A stretch of DNA of 64,000 bases from Todiramphus chloris collaris (Eukaryota > Chordata > Aves > Coraciiformes > Alcedinidae), in contig JANVCC010000076.1 of assembly GCA_025345505.1 (NCBI GenBank), positions 5,691,577 through 5,755,576 on the forward strand. The letters run 5' to 3'. Shown here one piece after another: positions 62,938 to 64,000 of this stretch. The stretch's first letter is position 1. Each line of letters starts with the position of its first letter. The notes below the pieces were generated by a model. The model saw only the letters and a program-made list of their open reading frames with translations, searched no databases and was not told the DNA's origin. The translations under genes were made by a program, and so were the position numbers.

Positions 62938-64000
62938 ACTATATACTCAACACCATCCCTGAAATACACCAACGCACGCAGCGTGGGGAATAAACAGGAG
63001 GAGATAGAAATCCATGTGCGGTCATGGGGTTATGACCTGGTGGGAGTTACAGAGTCACGGTGGGACAGCTCACATGAGTGGAATGTGGTCATGGATGGCT
63101 ATGTCCTTTTCAGGAAAGACGGGTCATCAAGGCGAGATGGTGGAGTTGCTGTTTACTTGAAGGAGCAATTGGAATGTCTTCAGTTCTGTCCAGGGGCGGA
63201 TGAGGAGCGAGTTGAAAGCTTGTGGGTACGAATTAAGGGACAGGCTGGCATGGGTGTTAGAGTTGTGGGTGTCTATTACAGGCCACCTGATCAGGATCAG
63301 GAAGCTGAGGAGGCCTTCTACAGACAGCTAACAGCAGCCTCGCAATCTCAGAACCTGGTTCTCATGGGGGGTTTTAACTATCCAGACATGTTCTGGAAGG
63401 GCTATTCAGCCAGACAGCCACCGTCTAGGAGGTTCCTCCAGTGCATTGATGATAACTTCTTGATGCAAGTGGTGGAGGAGCCAACTAGGAGGGGAGCAAT
63501 GCTGGATCTTATCCTCAGCAGCAAGGAGGGTCTGGTTGATGCAGTGAAGGTTGAGGGCAGCCTTGGCCTTAGTGATCATGAGATGGTAGAGTTCAAGATC
63601 TTGTCTGGCAGGAAGAGGATACCAAGCAGGACTACAACCCTGGATTTCAGGAGGGCCAGCTTTGTCCTTTTCAAGTAATTGCTGCATGAAATCTCATGGG
63701 ACAGGGTACTAGAGGGCAGAGGGGCCCATGATAGCTGATTGGTATTTAAGGACCTCTTCTTCCAAGCTCAAAATCAGTGCATCCCAGCAATCAGGAAATC
63801 GAGAAGGGGAGCCATGAGACTCGCATGGTTAAGTAAGGAACTGCTGAGCAAAATCAAGTGGAAGAAGAGAGTCTACAGATCATGGAAGGAGGGGCTGGCC
63901 ACCCGGGAGGAGTATAGGACTGTTGTCAGAGGATGTAGGGAGGTAACTAGGAAGGCTAAGGCCTCGTTGGAACTCAGCCTTGCAAGAGAGGTCAAGGGTA
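62938..64000 (+). pseudogene. CR1 ORF2 5' part: APE-type endonuclease domain, two in-frame stops
   Basis: One frame runs from about 62938 to the window end with no frameshift. The endonuclease landmarks appear in order: YTNARSVGNKQEE near 62965, TESRWDSS near 63052, VVGVYYRPPDQDQE near 63262, MGGFNYPDMFW near 63364, and the C-terminal GLSDHEMVEF box near 63571. The D-x-N box that normally reads GDFN is GGFN (Gly codon 63370-63372), which would remove a metal/phosphate-contact aspartate. Stops occur at 63676-63678 (TAA) and 63736-63738 (TGA), after which the frame continues into LAWLSKELLSKIKWKKRVYR. The longest uninterrupted piece is 62983-63678. It starts with GTG, so it is part of a longer former ORF. 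Confidence 0.92.

Larger units (their letters stand above)
55538..64000 (+). other. LDLRAD3: LDLRAD3 intron 4, partial; runs off the window
   Basis: This intron starts with GTAGGC. I looked for the next expected coding exon (linker, transmembrane segment, basic stop-transfer region) and did not see it. A GC-richer patch lies near 56680-56880. AT-rich sequence with homeobox-like TAATTA/TAAT cores and an 8-bp inverted repeat lies near 58.6-60.5 kb. From 60.9 kb on it is almost solid CR1. If the gene is intact, its last exons lie to the right of this window. Confidence 0.75.
62100..64000 (+). mobile_element. CR1 5' portion with ORF1 and ORF2 parts; continues past the window
   Basis: This is a long CR1 copy in the orientation opposite to the one just upstream, so the two are arranged head to head. 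From 62411 it has the C-terminal ORF1 esterase region, a short inter-ORF spacer, and from about 62938 the ORF2 endonuclease domain. It is still open towards the reverse transcriptase at the right edge. The 5' boundary is uncertain: sequence from about 62100 may be ORF1 N-terminal (a CDQLLCVKLHRL segment), but an A/C-rich insertion at 62318-62392 obscures it. It retains the part of CR1 that most copies lose, so it is a comparatively long insertion. Confidence 0.92.

Noticed and set aside
1-64000. CRISPR arrays, bacterial operons, prophage, rRNA genes, tRNA genes, endogenous retrovirus genes
   Set aside because: I looked for regularly spaced repeats, dense coding, tRNA cloverleaf cores and retroviral protein motifs and saw none. 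The gene structure is eukaryotic, with long introns and short exons.

Overview
The window looks like vertebrate, almost certainly bird, nuclear DNA. Two observations support this. It holds three internal exons of LDLRAD3 (low-density lipoprotein receptor class A domain containing 3), and its interspersed repeats are almost all CR1 non-LTR retrotransposons, several ending in the avian-type ATTCTRTGA-like tail. I cannot name the species. I see no bacterial, viral or organellar sequence. A run of 10 N at 14211-14220 shows this is a gapped assembly.

Layout. Bases 1-34167 are non-coding and are most simply the distal part of LDLRAD3 intron 1. They hold CR1 fragments at about 736-780, 3545-3784, 20245-20872 and 22330-24105, a 58-bp tandem repeat interrupted by the N gap (14119-14290), and a CpG-enriched patch near 8090-8560. 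Exon 2 (34168-34314) encodes the mature N-terminus and LDLa domain 1. An 18.1-kb intron follows, with an old CR1 fragment at 37.1 kb, a 19-C run at 39.0 kb and a clearer CR1 at 41.64-42.08 kb. Exon 3 (52461-52586, LDLa 2), a 2.8-kb intron and exon 4 (55403-55537, LDLa 3) come next. All three exons are phase 1-1, so they splice into one continuous frame. The rest is the next intron. It ends in a CR1-dense zone: two minus-strand CR1 3' ends in tandem (60912-60998, 61000-61862), then a plus-strand CR1 5' portion (about 62.1 kb to the window end). That last copy has a decayed ORF1 esterase domain and a largely open ORF2 endonuclease domain, and it runs off the right edge.

How the parts work together. 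The three exons encode the ligand-binding ectodomain of a type I membrane protein. The signal-peptide exon and the transmembrane/cytoplasmic exons were not found, so the gene is partial here. The retrotransposon copies all carry visible damage and none looks autonomous within the window. I found no previously undescribed system. The best leads are a NAGNAG tandem acceptor at exon 4, a low-complexity T/G tract abutting the exon 2 acceptor, the retained CR1 ORF1 esterase region, and a few intronic stretches that look more like regulatory DNA than their surroundings.
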